A stretch of DNA of 64,000 nt from Alphaproteobacteria bacterium (GCA_026982705.1 JALSGP010000006.1:1-64000); one strand, 5' to 3'; counted from the first letter of the stretch, positions 38,015 through 49,303 are shown. Numbers and translations are program-made. Notes: generated from the sequence alone by a model not told the origin.

Positions 38015-38643
38015 GACCGCGCCTCCCCGCCCTCGCCGGCACCCTCCGCCTCCTCCGCACCGGCGGTGGGCGCGGGCGGCACCGTCACCTCGGGCCGCGG
38101 TGCCACCACGATGCGGCCGCCGGCGAGGTCCACCACCGGGACCTCCTCGCGGGTGAAACGGATCATCCGGGTGCGGTGGCGCCCGTGGCCGTATTCGAGG
38201 ATCTCGCCGGCGCCGAAGTCGTGCACCGCCAGCACCTCGCCCAGATGACGGCCCTCGGTGTCCTCCACCCGCAGGCCGATGAGATCCACGTGGTAGTACT
38301 CCTCCTCCCCCGGCTCCGGCAGCGCCGCGCGCGGCACGTAGAGCCGGAGACCGCGCATGAACTCGGCGGTGGTGCGGTCGTCCACTCCCTCGGCCTCCAC
38401 GATGAGACCCGACTTCCACACCCCCACCACCCGGCGGATCACGAGCCGCACCTCGCCCCGCTCGTCGAGGAGCGGCCCGTAGGCCAGCACGTTCTCCGGC
38501 TCCGCCGTGAAGGTCCGGAGCTTGAGGGCGCCGCGCACGCCGTGGGCCGTCGCGATCTCCGCCACGCACACCAGACGCGCGGGATCGCGGTTGGCGAAGG
38601 GGCGCAGGCGGCGGAAGGGACGACGGCGGCTACGCTTCGGCAC
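38011..38643 (-). CDS. rimM: Ribosome maturation factor RimM
   Basis: About 210 residues. The N-terminal domain [21 protein letters not shown] and the PRC-barrel domain [36 protein letters not shown] are clear, followed by [20 protein letters not shown] and a tail of about 35 residues rich in Ala, Glu and Gly. RimM acts in 30S head maturation with S19. GTG 38643, overlapping the end of rpsP by 14 bases, is preferred because the frame before it is Arg/Pro-rich and unlike RimM. Confidence 0.9.
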   Translation of the reverse strand: MPKRSRRRPFRRLRPFANRDPARLVCVAEIATAHGVRGALKLRTFTAEPENVLAYGPLLDERGEVRLVIRRVVGVWKSGLIVEAEGVDDRTTAEFMRGLRLYVPRAALPEPGEEEYYHVDLIGLRVEDTEGRHLGEVLAVHDFGAGEILEYGHGRHRTRMIRFTREEVPVVDLAGGRIVVAPRPEVTVPPAPTAGAEEAEGAGEGGEARS

Positions 38644-38968
38644 CTTCGGCCTCGGCCGCCCGACGGGCGGCGATCTCCTGCGCGCGCTTGCCCGTGCCAC
38701 GGTGGCGCGTGGCGCCGGGCACGATGCCCGCCCGGTCGAGGAATCGCGCCACCCGGTCGGTGTACTGGGCGCCCACCGACAGCCAGTAGCGGATGCGTTC
38801 CTCGTTCAGCACCACCCGCCGGGGGTGGTCGTCGGGCAGCAGTGGATCGTAGGTGCCGACCCGCTCGATGAAACGTCCGTCGCGGGGGCTCCGGGAATCG
38901 GCCACCACGATCCGGTAGAAGGGGCGCTTCTTGCGGCCCATGCGGGCGAGTCGGATGCGAACCGGCAT
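38630..38968 (-). CDS. rpsP: 30S ribosomal protein S16
   Basis: 112 residues. [42 protein letters not shown] is the S16 consensus. The C terminus carries an alanine/glutamate-rich extension ([12 protein letters not shown]) common in alphaproteobacteria. It follows ffh by 46 bases. Confidence 0.98.
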   Translation of the reverse strand: MPVRIRLARMGRKKRPFYRIVVADSRSPRDGRFIERVGTYDPLLPDDHPRRVVLNEERIRYWLSVGAQYTDRVARFLDRAGIVPGATRHRGTGKRAQEIAARRAAEAEGAEA

Positions 38969-39014
38969 GTGCGAGGCTCCTCTCCAGCTTCTCCGTGTGG
39001 CAGGACGGAAGGTC

Positions 39015-40388
39015 TCAGTGGGGCCGCACGCCCGGCGGCAGACCGGGCGGCATCCCCGCGGCGCCCAGGAGCTTGCCGAGGCCGCCGGCCTTCTTCACCC
39101 GCTTGAGCATCTTCTGCATCTCGCGGTGTTGTTTGAGCAGCCGGTTGACCTCCTGCACCGTGGTGCCGGAGCCGGCGGCGATGCGGCGCTTGCGGGAGGC
39201 GTGGATGATCTCGGGATGGCGCCGCTCCTCCGGCGTCATGGAATCGATGATGGCGCACTGGCGGACGATCAGCTTCTCGTCCAGCCGCGAGGCGTCGATC
39301 TGCTTGCGCAGCCGGGCGATTCCCGGCAGCTGGGCGAGGATGCCGCTCATGCCGCCGAGCCGGCGCACCTGATCCAGCTGCTTCCTGAGGTCCTCGAGAT
39401 CGAAGCGGCCCCGGGCCATGCGGCGGGCGAGCCGCTCGGCCTCCTCCTTCTCGAGGGTCTCCGCCGCCCGTTCCACCAGCGTGACCACGTCCCCCATGTC
39501 GAGGATGCGCGAGGCCATGCGCTCGGGGTGGAAGGGCTGCAGGTCCTCGAGCTTCTCGCCCACGCCCACGAACTTGATGGGGCGGCCGGTCACCGCCCGC
39601 ACCGACAGGGCGGCCCCGCCGCGGGCGTCGCCGTCGAGACGGGTGAGGACCACGCCGGTGATGCCGATGCGTTCGTCGAAGGTGCGGGCCACCTGGACGG
39701 CGTCCTGGCCCGTGAGGGCGTCCGCCACCAGCAGCGTTTCCGCCGGCCGCACCAGATCGCGGACGGCCGCGAGTTCGGCCATCAGCTCCTCGTCCACGTG
39801 GAGGCGGCCGGCGGTGTCCAGGATCAGGACGTCGAACCCGGCGCGCCGGGCCCGCTCCAGCGCCCGCCGGGCGATGGCGAGGGCGTCCTCGCCGGGGACG
39901 ATGGCGAGGCTCTCGACGCCGGCCTGGCGGGCGAGGGTGGCGAGCTGCTCGCGGGCCGCCGGCCGCCGGGTGTCGAGGGAGGCCACCAGCACCCGCTTGC
40001 GCGCCCGCTTCTCCAGATGGCGGGCCAGCTTGGCGGTGGTGGTGGTCTTGCCCGAGCCCTGCAGGCCCGTCATCAGCACCACCGCCGGCGGTGCGCCCAG
40101 GCGCAGGTCCTCGTTGCGGCCGCCCAGGAGCTCCACCAGCCGGTCGTGGACGATCTTGACCACCATCTGGGCGGGGGTGACGCTGCGGAGCACCTCCTGC
40201 CCCACCGCCCGCGCCCGCACGTCGCGGACGAAGTCCTTGACCACCGGCAGCGCCACGTCCGCCTCGAGGAGGGCGACGCGGATCTCGCGCAGGGCCTCCT
40301 CCACGTCGCGCTCGGAGAGGGCTCCGCGCCGGCGCAGGCGGTCGAGGACGCCGGTGAGACGCTGGGTCAGACCTTCGAACATGGCCAT
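39015..40388 (-). CDS. ffh: Signal recognition particle protein Ffh (SRP54)
   Basis: 457 residues. Helical N domain, G domain with G1 [10 protein letters not shown] (108-117), [27 protein letters not shown], and a methionine-bearing M domain ([63 protein letters not shown]) that binds 4.5S RNA and signal sequences. ATG 40388 and ATG 40382 are both possible. It heads the ffh-rpsP-rimM-trmD-rplS cluster. Confidence 0.97.
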   Translation of the reverse strand: MAMFEGLTQRLTGVLDRLRRRGALSERDVEEALREIRVALLEADVALPVVKDFVRDVRARAVGQEVLRSVTPAQMVVKIVHDRLVELLGGRNEDLRLGAPPAVVLMTGLQGSGKTTTTAKLARHLEKRARKRVLVASLDTRRPAAREQLATLARQAGVESLAIVPGEDALAIARRALERARRAGFDVLILDTAGRLHVDEELMAELAAVRDLVRPAETLLVADALTGQDAVQVARTFDERIGITGVVLTRLDGDARGGAALSVRAVTGRPIKFVGVGEKLEDLQPFHPERMASRILDMGDVVTLVERAAETLEKEEAERLARRMARGRFDLEDLRKQLDQVRRLGGMSGILAQLPGIARLRKQIDASRLDEKLIVRQCAIIDSMTPEERRHPEIIHASRKRRIAAGSGTTVQEVNRLLKQHREMQKMLKRVKKAGGLGKLLGAAGMPPGLPPGVRPH

Positions 40389-40521
40389 CCAAACACGATA
40401 GGGCCCTCGGGGCCGTTCCCCGAGTCCCGCGGCGTTCCGACGGACGAAGATTCCGCTCCGATCCGGCGGCCAGCGCTGTTATGGGACCGGTGGGGAGCGA
40501 GTCAACCGCGGGGCGGAGACG

Positions 40522-40537
40522 GGCCCCGGAGGGGGCC
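40522..40537 (-). terminator. Possible terminator downstream of gltA
   Basis: A short 6-bp stem, GGCCCC (40522-40527) with GGGGCC (40532-40537), lies 22 bases after the gltA stop in an otherwise gene-free gap before ffh. No T-run follows. Weak, based on position and symmetry only. Confidence 0.35.
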
Positions 40538-40558
40538 GTTCCGGCGCGGATTCGCCCC

Positions 40559-41860
40559 TCAGCGCCGCTCCTCCATGGGCACGTAGGCGCGCTCGCCGGG
40601 ACCGACGTAGAGCTGGCGGGGACGACCGATCTTCTGTTCGGGGTCGACGATCATCTCGTTCCACTGGGCCATCCAGCCGACGGTGCGGGCGAGGGCGAAG
40701 ATGGCGGTGAACATCCGCCGCGGAATGCCCATGGCCTCGAGGATGATGCCGGAGTAGAAATCCACGTTCGGGAACAGTTTGCGTTCCTGGAAGTACTCGT
40801 CCTGCAGGGCGATCCGTTCGAGCTCCTTGGCGATCTCCAGCTTGGGATTGTGCCTGATGCCCAGCAGGTCCAGCACCTCGTCGGCGCTCTCCTTGAGCAC
40901 CGCCGCCCGCGGATCGTAGTTCTTGTAGACCCGGTGGCCGAAACCCATCAGCCGGAAGGGATCGTTCCGGTCCTTGGCGCGGGCGAGGAACTCGGGGATG
41001 CGGTCGACGGTGCCGATCTCCTCCAGCATCCGCACCACCGCCTCGTTGGCGCCGCCGTGGGCCGGTCCCCACAGGCTGGCGATGCCGGCGGCCACCGCCG
41101 CATAGGGGCTGGCGCCGGTGGAGCCCACCAGGCGAACGGTGGAGGTGGAGGCGTTCTGCTCGTGGTCGGCGTGGAGGATGAAGATGCGGTCCAGCGCCCG
41201 CGCGAGCACCGGGTCGACCCGGTAGGGCTCGCAGGGCGTGGCGAACATCATGTGGATGAAGTTGGCGGCGTAGTCGAGATCGTTGCGGGGATACATGAAG
41301 GGCTGGCCGACCGAATACTTGTACGCCCAGGCGGCGATGGTCGGCATCTTGGCGATCATGCGATGGGTCGCCACCATGCGGTGATGGGGATCGTCGACGT
41401 CGAGATCCTCGTAGTAGAAGGCCGAGAGCGCGCCCACCACGGCGATCATCACCGCCATGGGATGGCTGTCGCGGCGGAAGCCCCGGTAGAGGAACTGGAT
41501 CTGCTCGTGCAGCATCGTGTGATAGGTGATGTCGTGCACGAAGCGGTCGTACTGTTCCCGGGTGGGGAGCTCGCCGTGGAGGAGCAGATAGGCCACCTCC
41601 AGGAAGTCGCTCTTCGTGGCCAGCTCCTCGATGCGGTAGCCGCGATAGAGGAGGACGCCCCGTTCGCCGTCGATGAAGGTGATGGCCGAGCGGCAGCTCG
41701 CCGTCGAGGTGTAGCCGGGATCGTAGGTGAAGGTGCCGGTCTCGGCGTACAGCCGCCGCACGTCGATCACCGCCGGCCCGAGCGTGCCCTCGAGCACCGG
41801 CAGGTCGACGGTACGACCCTCCGGCGCGACGAGACGGGCCGTCTTCGCCGTGTCGCTCAT
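40559..41860 (-). CDS. gltA: Citrate synthase
   Basis: 433 residues, the type II (hexameric, NADH-sensitive) length. The active-site regions [33 protein letters not shown] (read here as [16 protein letters not shown]) and [18 protein letters not shown] carry the catalytic His, His and Asp. The N-terminal beta-domain ([35 protein letters not shown]) is typical of the proteobacterial enzyme. It lies 91 bases after gltX on the same strand. Confidence 0.97.
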   Translation of the reverse strand: MSDTAKTARLVAPEGRTVDLPVLEGTLGPAVIDVRRLYAETGTFTYDPGYTSTASCRSAITFIDGERGVLLYRGYRIEELATKSDFLEVAYLLLHGELPTREQYDRFVHDITYHTMLHEQIQFLYRGFRRDSHPMAVMIAVVGALSAFYYEDLDVDDPHHRMVATHRMIAKMPTIAAWAYKYSVGQPFMYPRNDLDYAANFIHMMFATPCEPYRVDPVLARALDRIFILHADHEQNASTSTVRLVGSTGASPYAAVAAGIASLWGPAHGGANEAVVRMLEEIGTVDRIPEFLARAKDRNDPFRLMGFGHRVYKNYDPRAAVLKESADEVLDLLGIRHNPKLEIAKELERIALQDEYFQERKLFPNVDFYSGIILEAMGIPRRMFTAIFALARTVGWMAQWNEMIVDPEQKIGRPRQLYVGPGERAYVPMEERR

Positions 41861-41951
41861 CGGTGCATCTCCCCGATTGCGGGAAAACCGTCGTGGGGGC
41901 CCGCTCAGGGACGGCGGGCCGTGCCCACTCTACGGGGTTTCGCGGTGCCGC

Positions 41952-43379
41952 TCAAGGCGCGTGCTGCAGTGCGGGATTGCGGCCGGCGGCGGCATCGTCG
42001 AGACGGGCCAGCACCTCCTCCCGGCCCAGCACCCGCATCACCTCGAAGATGGGCGGCGAGACGGTGGTGCCGGTGAGGGCCGCGCGCAGCGGCTGGGCCA
42101 CCTTGGCGAAGGCCAGGCCCTCCCGCGCCGCGAAGGCCCGGCACACCTCCTCCAGCCGCGCCGGCTCCCAGGCGTCCACCTCCGCCAGCACCGCCCGCAG
42201 GCGGGCGAGGCGGCCCCGGTTCGCCCCGTCGAGGAACTTCGCCGCCCGCGGATCGACGGCGAGGGGCCGCGGCGCCACGTAGACCCGCGCGCCCCGCGCC
42301 AGCTCCACCAGCGTGCGCGCCCGCACCACCAGCTCCGCCATGCCGTCCAGCAGCCGCCGCCGGCCGGTCTCGTCGAGCACGAGGCCGAGGCGGGCGAGGA
42401 AGGGCTCCACCAGCCGCACCAGCTCCTCCGCCGGCTTCTGCCGCAGCCAGTGGGCGTTGACGTGGAGCAGCCGGTCCATGTCGAAGCGGGCGGGCGAACG
42501 GCCCACGTCGCGGATGTCGAAGTGAGCGATCATCTCCTCGGTGGTGAGGATCTCACGATCCCCCAGCGACCAGCCGAGGCGCACCAGATAGTTGCGCATG
42601 GCCTCCGGCAGGAAGCCCATCTCCCGGTATTCCAGCACCGAGACGGCACCGTGGCGCTTGCTGAGCTTGGCCCCGTCGGGTCCGTGGATCAGCGGGATGT
42701 GGGCGAAGGCCGGCGGCTCGACCCCCATGGCCCGGTAGAGCTGGAGCTGGCGGAAGGCGTTGGTGAGATGGTCGTCGCCACGGATGACGTGGGTGATGCC
42801 CATGTCGTGGTCGTCCACCACCACCGACAGCATGTAGGTGGGCGTCCCGTCGCCGCGCACCAGCACCATGTCGTCGAGCTGGGCGTTGGCGATGCGCACC
42901 GTCCCCTGCACCAGATCCTCGATCACCGTCTCGCCCTCGGTGGGGACCGCGAGCCGGATCACCGGCCGCACGCCGGGCCGCACATAGTCGGGCGGACGGG
43001 CGCGACAGCGGCGGTCGTAGCGCACCGGCCGTCCCTCGGCCCGCGCCCGCGCCCGCATCTCCTCGAGCTCCTCGGGCGTGCACCAGCAGCGATAGGCCCG
43101 CCCCTCCGCCAGCAGCCGCGCCGCCACCTCGAGATGGCGGGGAAAGCGCTCGGACTGGAACACCGGCGGCTCGTCCCCCTCGAGCCCGAGCCAGCGCAAC
43201 CCCTCGAGGATGGCGGCGATGGCCTCCGGCGTCGAGCGCAGGCGGTCCGTGTCCTCGATCCGCAGCAGATAGCGGCCGCCGCAGTGGCGGGCGTAGAGCC
43301 AGTTGAAGAGGGCGGTGCGGGCCCCGCCCAGGTGCAGAAAACCTGTAGGCGAAGGGGCGAAGCGGACGACCACACTCAT
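41952..43379 (-). CDS. gltX: Glutamate--tRNA ligase
   Basis: 475 residues. [26 protein letters not shown] holds the HIGH-type motif, RIEDTDR follows, and the KMSKS-type loop is [25 protein letters not shown]. The C-terminal anticodon-binding domain is all-helical. ATG 43379. Alphaproteobacteria often have two copies with one acting on tRNA-Gln; only one is visible here. comEC starts divergently 64 bases away. Confidence 0.96.
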   Translation of the reverse strand: MSVVVRFAPSPTGFLHLGGARTALFNWLYARHCGGRYLLRIEDTDRLRSTPEAIAAILEGLRWLGLEGDEPPVFQSERFPRHLEVAARLLAEGRAYRCWCTPEELEEMRARARAEGRPVRYDRRCRARPPDYVRPGVRPVIRLAVPTEGETVIEDLVQGTVRIANAQLDDMVLVRGDGTPTYMLSVVVDDHDMGITHVIRGDDHLTNAFRQLQLYRAMGVEPPAFAHIPLIHGPDGAKLSKRHGAVSVLEYREMGFLPEAMRNYLVRLGWSLGDREILTTEEMIAHFDIRDVGRSPARFDMDRLLHVNAHWLRQKPAEELVRLVEPFLARLGLVLDETGRRRLLDGMAELVVRARTLVELARGARVYVAPRPLAVDPRAAKFLDGANRGRLARLRAVLAEVDAWEPARLEEVCRAFAAREGLAFAKVAQPLRAALTGTTVSPPIFEVMRVLGREEVLARLDDAAAGRNPALQHAP

Positions 43380-43443
43380 GGTTGAACCGTGACCCCGTCG
43401 TGGGTTCAATGGCGTCGGCCGACCGACACCGACCGGAGGACGC

Positions 43444-45573
43444 TTGCACGCCGCCCACGCCTCCCCCGCCGCCGCCCCGGCCCGGGCGCATCTCGCCCGG
43501 CTGCCGGCCGCCCTCGCCGGCTGGACCGCGCGCTGCTGGCGGGAGGATGCCCGGCGCCGTGTGCTGTGGCTGCCGGTCGGCCTCGGTCTCGGCATCGCCA
43601 TCTATTTCGCCCTGCCGGCGGAGCCACCCCCGGGACCGGCCGCCGTCGCCGGGGCCGGTCTCGCCGCCCTCGCCGCCGCCGTCCTCCGCCGCCGGGGGGC
43701 GGCCCGGGCCCTCGCCGCCTTCGGCCTCGCGCTGGTGCTGGGACTGCTGCTGGCGGTGGAGCGCACCCAGCGGGTGGCGGCGCCGGTGCTGGCCCGGCCG
43801 GGCACCCACACGGTGGAGGGCCGGGTGGTGGCGGTGGAGCCGCGGGGCGGGCGCTTCCGGCTGCTGCTGGAGGAGGTGCGCATCACCGGCCTCGCGCCGG
43901 CGGAGACGCTGGTCCGGGTGCGCGTCGGGGCGGGGCGGGCGGCGGGGGATCTCCGGGCCGGCGATCGCATCCGTCTCCGCGCCCGGCTGCTGCCGCCGGC
44001 CGGCCCCTTCCATCCGGGTGGTTTCGACTTCGCCCGCCGCGCCTGGTTCCAGCGTATCGGGGCCGTGGGCTGGGCCCTCGGGGCCCCCGAGCGCCTTTCC
44101 CGCGGCGGGGCGGGCTCGTGGGAGCGGCTGGGCGAGCTGCGCCGGACGGTGGCGGAGCGGGCGCGCGGGCGCATCGGCGGCATCGAGGGCGAGGTGGCGG
44201 CGGCGCTGCTCACGGGGCTGCGCGGCGGCATCCCGGGCACGGTCTGGGAGGCCATGCAGCGCTCCGGTCTCGCCCATCTCCTCGCCATCTCCGGTCTCCA
44301 CCTGGGCCTCGTCGCCGCCACCGCGTGGTTCGCCGTCCGCTACGGTCTCGCCCTGCTGCCGGCGGTGGCCCTGCGCTGGCCGCTGCGCAAGCTCGCGGCG
44401 GCGGCCGGCATCCTCGCCGCCTTCGCCTATCTGCTGCTGTCGGGGGCGCCGGTCCCCACCCGCCGCGCCTTCGTCACCATCGCCCTCGCCCTGACGGCGG
44501 TGCTGCTGGACCGCGATCCCCTCTCCATGCGTCTCGTCGCCCTCGCCGCCACGGTGGTGCTCGTCCTGCAGCCGGAGGCGATCACCGGCGCCTCCTTCCA
44601 GATGTCCTTCGCCGCCGTGGTGGCGCTGGTGGCGGTGTTCGAGACCCGCCGCGAGCGGCTCGCCGAGAGGCCGCGGGGCGCGCTCGCCCGTCTCCTCGCC
44701 TATCCGCGGCTGGTGCTCCTCACCACCCTGGTGGCGGGCCTCGCCACCCTGCCCCTCGCCGCCTGGCACTTCGGCCGCATCGCCACCTGGGGCATGGTGG
44801 CCAATCTGGTCGCCGTCCCCCTCACCGCCTTCTGGATCGTCCCCGCCGGCTTCCTGGCGCTGCTGGCCATGCCGCTCGGGCTCGACGGCCCCCTCTTCGC
44901 CCTGATGGGCGAGGGAATCGGGGTGCTGCTGGCCCTGGCCCGCACCGTCGCCGCCTGGCCCGCCGCCTCCCTCGATCTGCCGCCACCCCCCACCGCCGCC
45001 CTGATGTCGTTCCTGGGCGGGGGACTGTGGATCGCCCTGTGGCGGGCGCCCTGGCGATGGATGGGACTGCTGCCGGCCCTGGCCGGCCTCCTGCTGGCCC
45101 TCCAGAGCCGGCCGCCGGACCTGCTGGTGGCGCCGGGCGGACGGGCGCTGGCGGTGCGCGGGACGGAGGTGGCGTGGCTCGAGGAGCGGCGCCGGGACGG
45201 CCTGCGCCGCGAACAGTGGCGGCGGGCGCTGGCGGTGCGACGGCTGCGGCCGCTGCCGGTCGAGGGCACGGCGGGGCCGCTCGTCTGCGATCCGGCGGGC
45301 TGCGTGCTGGTGCGGGCCGGGCTGCGGGTGGCCTGGGTCCGGGCACCGCGGGCGCTCGCCGCCGACTGCCGGCGGACGGATCTGGTGATCACGCCGCTGC
45401 GCGGGGTGCACTGTCCGGACGGCACGCCGGTGCTCGACGGCGGGCGCCTGCGGCGGCTGGACGGGGCCGCGCTATGGCTGACGCGGGAGGGGATCCGCGT
45501 GGTGGGCGTGCGCGAGACGCGCGGTCGGAGGCCCTGGGTGCGCGGGGGCGTGCCCTACTCCTCGCAGGAGTGA
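43444..45573 (+). CDS. comEC: ComEC/Rec2 family DNA uptake channel
   Basis: 709 residues, strongly hydrophobic. The N-terminal DUF4131 region is followed by the Competence domain with the diagnostic [36 protein letters not shown] and [36 protein letters not shown]. The C-terminal metallo-beta-lactamase-like nuclease domain of Bacillus ComEC is reduced to about 100 residues without an HxHxDH motif, as in many alphaproteobacterial homologues. TTG 43444 is chosen because GGAGG lies five bases upstream. The product would import single-stranded DNA across the inner membrane. Confidence 0.88.
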   Translation: MHAAHASPAAAPARAHLARLPAALAGWTARCWREDARRRVLWLPVGLGLGIAIYFALPAEPPPGPAAVAGAGLAALAAAVLRRRGAARALAAFGLALVLGLLLAVERTQRVAAPVLARPGTHTVEGRVVAVEPRGGRFRLLLEEVRITGLAPAETLVRVRVGAGRAAGDLRAGDRIRLRARLLPPAGPFHPGGFDFARRAWFQRIGAVGWALGAPERLSRGGAGSWERLGELRRTVAERARGRIGGIEGEVAAALLTGLRGGIPGTVWEAMQRSGLAHLLAISGLHLGLVAATAWFAVRYGLALLPAVALRWPLRKLAAAAGILAAFAYLLLSGAPVPTRRAFVTIALALTAVLLDRDPLSMRLVALAATVVLVLQPEAITGASFQMSFAAVVALVAVFETRRERLAERPRGALARLLAYPRLVLLTTLVAGLATLPLAAWHFGRIATWGMVANLVAVPLTAFWIVPAGFLALLAMPLGLDGPLFALMGEGIGVLLALARTVAAWPAASLDLPPPPTAALMSFLGGGLWIALWRAPWRWMGLLPALAGLLLALQSRPPDLLVAPGGRALAVRGTEVAWLEERRRDGLRREQWRRALAVRRLRPLPVEGTAGPLVCDPAGCVLVRAGLRVAWVRAPRALAADCRRTDLVITPLRGVHCPDGTPVLDGGRLRRLDGAALWLTREGIRVVGVRETRGRRPWVRGGVPYSSQE

Positions 45574-45941
45574 CCGAAGGCGGCGAGTCCCTCGGCCAGA
45601 TAGTCGGCGAGCAAGGGCATGCCGAGCAGATATTCGGCGGTGCGCTCGTTGTGGGCGCGGGCGGCCTCGGCCTTGGCGTCCTCCCATTCCTCCGGCGCGA
45701 AGGTGCCGCGGCCCACCCAGGCGAGGGCCACCAGCTCGATCTGCTCGTCCTCGTTCATGGCGTCGATGAAGGCCTTGAGTTCCTCGTAGACGGGATCGTC
45801 CTCGAAGTCCGCCAGCACCTCCCGCATGTCCTCGTCCGGCGGATCGGAGGCGTAGTCCTCCTCCACCGGGGCCTCCTTCGCATCCAGCTCCCGCGCCTTG
45901 ACGATGACGAAGCACACCTTGCTCGGATCGAGGGTCAGCAT
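45555..45941 (-). CDS. DUF3775 domain protein
   Basis: 128 residues, very acidic. [31 protein letters not shown], then [68 protein letters not shown] is the DUF3775 pattern, a family of unknown function common in alphaproteobacteria. ATG 45941. The 3' end overlaps comEC by 19 bases on the opposite strand. Confidence 0.88.
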   Translation of the reverse strand: MLTLDPSKVCFVIVKARELDAKEAPVEEDYASDPPDEDMREVLADFEDDPVYEELKAFIDAMNEDEQIELVALAWVGRGTFAPEEWEDAKAEAARAHNERTAEYLLGMPLLADYLAEGLAAFGHSCEE

Positions 45942-46045
45942 GGCTCCCGCCTCCGCTCGCCGGGCCCGGCCGCGCCGTCTGGTCCCCGGCCCTTCGCTCC
46001 CTAGATAGGGGACGATCCGGCGAATCCCCAGACACGGACCCGTCC

Positions 46046-47470
46046 ATGGCCGCGAAGCCGCCGCGTCCGCCCCGGGTGGGGCTCGTGAGCCTCGGCTGTC
46101 CCAAGGCGCTGGTGGACTCCGAACGCATCCTGACGCGCCTGCGCGCCGAGGGCTACGAGCTGGTGGGCTCCTACGAGGAGGCCGATCTGGTGCTGGTCAA
46201 CACCTGCGGCTTCCTCGATTCGGCCCGGGAGGAGTCCTTCGCCGCCATCCGCGAGGCGCTGGCCGCCAACGGGCGGGTGGTGGTGACCGGCTGTCTCGGC
46301 GCCGAGGCCGAACGCCTCCGCGCGCGCTTTCCCGAGGTGCTGGCCATCACCGGTCCCCATCAGTACGAGCAGGTGATGGCGGCGGTGCACGCCGCCCTGC
46401 CGCCGGCCCACGATCCCCGCTTCGACCTGGTGCCGCCGCAGGGTCTCCGGCTGACGCCGCGCCACTACGCCTATCTCAAGATCGCCGAGGGCTGCGACCG
46501 CCGCTGCAGCTTCTGTATCATCCCGAGGCTGCGCGGACCCCAGCGCAGCCGTCCCGCCGCGGCGGTGCTGGCGGAGGCGGAGCGGCTGGTGGCGGCGGGG
46601 GTGCGGGAGCTCCTGGTGGTGGCCCAGGACACCGCCGCCTACGGTACCGACCTGCGCCACGCCACCTCGCGTCTCGGAGGACGCGCGCTGCGCGCCCACA
46701 TCGTCGATTTCGCCCGCGCGCTGGGCGGGCTCGGGGTGTGGGTGCGGCTCCACTACGTCTATCCCTATCCCCACGTGGACGAGCTGGTGGCCCTGATGGC
46801 GGAGGGGCATCTGCTCCCCTATCTCGACGTCCCCTTCCAGCACGCGAGCCCCCGCATCCTCCGCCTCATGCGGCGGCCGGCGCGGGCCGAGCGCACGCTG
46901 GAGCGCATCCGCGCCTGGCGGCGGGCGGTGCCGGAGCTGGTGCTGCGCTCCAGCTTCGTGGTGGGCTTTCCGGGCGAGACCGAGGCCGACTTCGCCGAAC
47001 TCCTCGACTGGCTGCGGGAGGCCGAGCTCGACCGGGTGGGGTGCTTCGTCTACGAGCCGGTGGAGGGGGCGGCGGCCAACGCCCTGCCGGATCCCGTGCC
47101 GCCGGAGGTGGCGGAGGAACGGCGGGCGCGGCTGATGGCGCTGCAGGAGGAGATCAGCGCCCGCCGGCTCGCCCGCCACGTGGGCCGGGAGCTGGCGGTG
47201 CTGGTGGACGCGGTGGACGGCGACGTGGCGGTGGGCCGCACCTACGGCGACGCGCCGGAGATCGACGGCCGGGTCCATCTCCGCGGCTTCGACGATCTGG
47301 TGCCGGGCGATCTGGTGTGGGCGGCGGTGGAGGACGCCGATGCCCACGACCTCTACGCCCGTTACGTGGAACATCAGCGGCCGGCGGAGGAGGCCGTCGC
47401 CGAGGCCTCCGCGGCCAGCGCCAGCAGCGCCTCCGCCAGCGCCCGCGGGCGCTCCAGCGGGATCATGTGA
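46046..47470 (+). CDS. rimO: Ribosomal protein S12 methylthiotransferase RimO
   Basis: 474 residues. The N-terminal MTTase domain has cluster cysteines C18 ([12 protein letters not shown]), C54 (VNTCGFL) and C83 (TGCLGAE). The radical SAM CxxxCxxC is C150-DRR-C154-SF-C157. A C-terminal TRAM domain ends near LYARYV. It methylthiolates Asp88 of S12. The last ~27 residues ([23 protein letters not shown]) are low complexity and overlap the convergent hydrolase gene by 97 bases. Confidence 0.95.
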   Translation: MAAKPPRPPRVGLVSLGCPKALVDSERILTRLRAEGYELVGSYEEADLVLVNTCGFLDSAREESFAAIREALAANGRVVVTGCLGAEAERLRARFPEVLAITGPHQYEQVMAAVHAALPPAHDPRFDLVPPQGLRLTPRHYAYLKIAEGCDRRCSFCIIPRLRGPQRSRPAAAVLAEAERLVAAGVRELLVVAQDTAAYGTDLRHATSRLGGRALRAHIVDFARALGGLGVWVRLHYVYPYPHVDELVALMAEGHLLPYLDVPFQHASPRILRLMRRPARAERTLERIRAWRRAVPELVLRSSFVVGFPGETEADFAELLDWLREAELDRVGCFVYEPVEGAAANALPDPVPPEVAEERRARLMALQEEISARRLARHVGRELAVLVDAVDGDVAVGRTYGDAPEIDGRVHLRGFDDLVPGDLVWAAVEDADAHDLYARYVEHQRPAEEAVAEASAASASSASASARGRSSGIM

Positions 47471-48195
47471 CCACAATCCTCGAGGCACAGGAACCGTCCC
47501 CGCGGCAACGCCTCCGCCAGCGCGCGGCCGGCCGCGGGCCGGGTCATGCGGTCACGGGCCCCCGCCACCACCAGCGCCGGCACCCGCACCCGTGACGCCA
47601 CCTCCGCCGCCCGCCGATAGGCGTCGCAGGCGCCGAGGTCGGCGGCCAGCACCGAGGGGCCGCGCGCGGCGAGAAGCCGGCGGGCGGCCGCCGGCAGCCA
47701 GGCGCCGGGCACCGGCTGGGCGCCGAAACGCACCGACCGCGGGAAGCTCCAGGTCACCATGAGTTCCGCCGCGCGGACGGCGTCGCGGGCGGCGAGGGCC
47801 AGGAGGTCGGGATGGACGGCCATGCGCGGGGCCGCCGCCACCGGCGCCAGCGCCGCCACCGGCCACCGTGCCGCCGTCTCGAGGGCGACGAGGGCGCCCA
47901 TGGAATGGCCCACCGGGATCGGCCGCGGCGGCCGCAGCCGGTCCAGCATCGCCACCACCGCCTCGGCGATGGCCTCGATGCGGCCCCGCGGCGCGCCGCC
48001 GGAGCGGCCGTGGCCGGGCAGGTCCGGGGCCAGCACGCCATGGCCGGCGGCGGCGAGACGACGGCCCACCAGCGCCCACACGGTGTGATCCATGCCGGCA
48101 CCGTGGAGCAGCAGGAAGGTGACGCCACCGGGCCGCGGCGCCTCGCTCCAGTCGGTCACCCACAGAGGGTCACCCGCGAGATCCAGGAAGGGCAT
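47374..48195 (-). CDS. Alpha/beta hydrolase
   Basis: 273 residues. Nucleophile elbow GHSMG with Ser98, oxyanion region [12 protein letters not shown], acid in [15 protein letters not shown] (about 221) and His in [13 protein letters not shown] (about 246) form a complete triad. [10 protein letters not shown] is typical of the esterase and haloalkane dehalogenase-like group. The substrate is unknown. ATG 48195. The C-terminal residues [11 protein letters not shown] mirror the low-complexity end of rimO across the overlap, so one of the two ends is probably overextended. Confidence 0.82.
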   Translation of the reverse strand: MPFLDLAGDPLWVTDWSEAPRPGGVTFLLLHGAGMDHTVWALVGRRLAAAGHGVLAPDLPGHGRSGGAPRGRIEAIAEAVVAMLDRLRPPRPIPVGHSMGALVALETAARWPVAALAPVAAAPRMAVHPDLLALAARDAVRAAELMVTWSFPRSVRFGAQPVPGAWLPAAARRLLAARGPSVLAADLGACDAYRRAAEVASRVRVPALVVAGARDRMTRPAAGRALAEALPRGRFLCLEDCGHMIPLERPRALAEALLALAAEASATASSAGR

Positions 48196-48247
48196 GGGTC
48201 CTCGTGGCAGCTCCGGCGCGAGGGAGGCGGAGGGGTCCGCGCTTGTC

Positions 48248-48267
48248 TATAGGAACAATATCCTATA
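48248..48267. promoter_or_regulatory. Palindromic operator TATAGGA-N6-TCCTATA
   Basis: A perfect 7-bp inverted repeat, TATAGGA (48248-48254) and TCCTATA (48261-48267), is spaced by ACAATA. It is strikingly AT-rich for this genome. It lies in the 133-base divergent region between the hydrolase start (48195) and the HTH gene start (48329). Its size and symmetry fit a dimeric regulator. It is probably an operator overlapping one or both promoters. Confidence 0.6.
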
Positions 48268-48328
48268 CGGTGAACGGGCGCGGTCGTCGGACCGCGTCCC
48301 CGAACGACGGACCGATCGGAGTGACCAC

Positions 48329-48790
48329 ATGGGCAACAGCCGTCAGGGCACGGGCTCGACGCGGGTGAGGGGCGAGGCGGAGACGAAGGGGCGGGCCAAG
48401 GCGTCGCCGGTGGACTGGGAGGACGCCGCCCGCCTGCTCGCCGTGGGTCTCAGCGCGAGCGAGGTGGCCCAGCTCGTGGGCACCACGCCCGGGCGGGTGC
48501 GCTACCGGCTGGCGCGGGTGAAGGCGTTCCGCGAGCTGGTGGAGCGCTACCGCGCCGAGGGCCGAACCGGTCCGCGCGAGGCCTACGAGCGTCTGTGCCG
48601 ACTGGTCTATGCCCATCTCGAGCGGCAGGTCCGTTGCGGCAATCTGCGGGTGCTGCTGTGGGTCGCCGACCGTCTCAAGCTGGTGCGCCCGGCGGAGGTG
48701 GACGTGGCGGAGGCCGAGCTGGCCCGGCTCGTCGACAGTCTCCCGGAGGAGCAGCGCGAGGAGCTCGCCCGTCTCGCCGGGGACCGCTGA
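48329..48790 (+). CDS. Helix-turn-helix protein, function unknown
   Basis: 153 residues. After a basic N terminus (GNSRQGTGSTRVRGEAETKGRAKASP), residues about 29-70 form a helix-turn-helix (WEDAARLLAVGLSASEVAQLVGTTPGRVRYRLARVKAFRELVERYR). A helical part follows (RLCRLVYAHLERQVRCGNLRVLLWVADRLKLV) and ends in an acidic helix. The arrangement resembles phage terminase small subunits and small HTH regulators. A palindrome lies 62 bases upstream, which fits autoregulation (inference). ATG 48329. Confidence 0.7.
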   Translation: MGNSRQGTGSTRVRGEAETKGRAKASPVDWEDAARLLAVGLSASEVAQLVGTTPGRVRYRLARVKAFRELVERYRAEGRTGPREAYERLCRLVYAHLERQVRCGNLRVLLWVADRLKLVRPAEVDVAEAELARLVDSLPEEQREELARLAGDR

Positions 48791-48801
48791 GCCGGGGGTG
48801 G

Positions 48802-48823
48802 CCGGCGGGCTCAGGCCCGCCGG
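48802..48823. terminator. Hairpin between the HTH gene and the convergent orphan
   Basis: A perfect 9-bp stem, CCGGCGGGC (48802-48810) with GCCCGCCGG (48815-48823), has loop TCAG holding the stop codon of the convergent minus-strand gene. The position suggests a shared terminator. The tail TCGCCCTCC is pyrimidine-rich without a T-run. Confidence 0.5.
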
Positions 48824-49152
48824 TCGCCCTCCGGCTCCACCACCGTCAGGGTGAGGTGGGGCGGGTAGTAGAGGGTCGGGCCGTCGGCGAAACGCACGAA
48901 GTTCCAGCCGCTCACGTCGTCGCCGCCGTCGGTGCGGTGGCGGCGCACCCGGCCCCGCTCCAGCACCGGCCGGTCGCTCTCCACCACCACGGTGCCGATG
49001 TGGGAGTCGTCGAACAGCACCACCTCGCCGCGGTCGTCCGGCACCAGCCGGTCGATCCGGATCACCGGCATCGATCCGCCGTCGATCCGGCTGCCGCCCG
49101 CGATCCCGGGTGCGGGCGCCGGGGGGCTCGGGGTTGCGCGTCTGTGGATCAT
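48811..49152 (-). CDS. Hypothetical protein
   Basis: 113 residues from ATG 49152, preceded by AGGCAGG (GTG 49191 is an in-frame alternative). The first ~27 residues are Pro/Ala/Gly-rich. The rest looks like a small beta-rich domain: MPVIRIDRLVPDDRGEVVLFDDSHIGTVVVESDRPVLERGRVRRHR, then DDVSGWNFVRFADGPTLYYPPHLTLTVVEP. No family is recognised, and no signal peptide or membrane helix is present. It lies between the HTH gene and the M81 peptidase gene. Confidence 0.55.
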   Translation of the reverse strand: MIHRRATPSPPAPAPGIAGGSRIDGGSMPVIRIDRLVPDDRGEVVLFDDSHIGTVVVESDRPVLERGRVRRHRTDGGDDVSGWNFVRFADGPTLYYPPHLTLTVVEPEGDRRA

Positions 49153-49303
49153 CGCCGCCTGCCTCGTGTTGGGATTCCCGGAGACTGCCACGTCCCGCGA
49201 CGGCCGTCACGCCCGCGAGGTTAACCGAGGCGGCGGGACGCTCAAGCGCGAACGCCGGAAGAACGGTCCCTCCGTACGACGGACGGGCCCGCCACACACC
49301 GAG

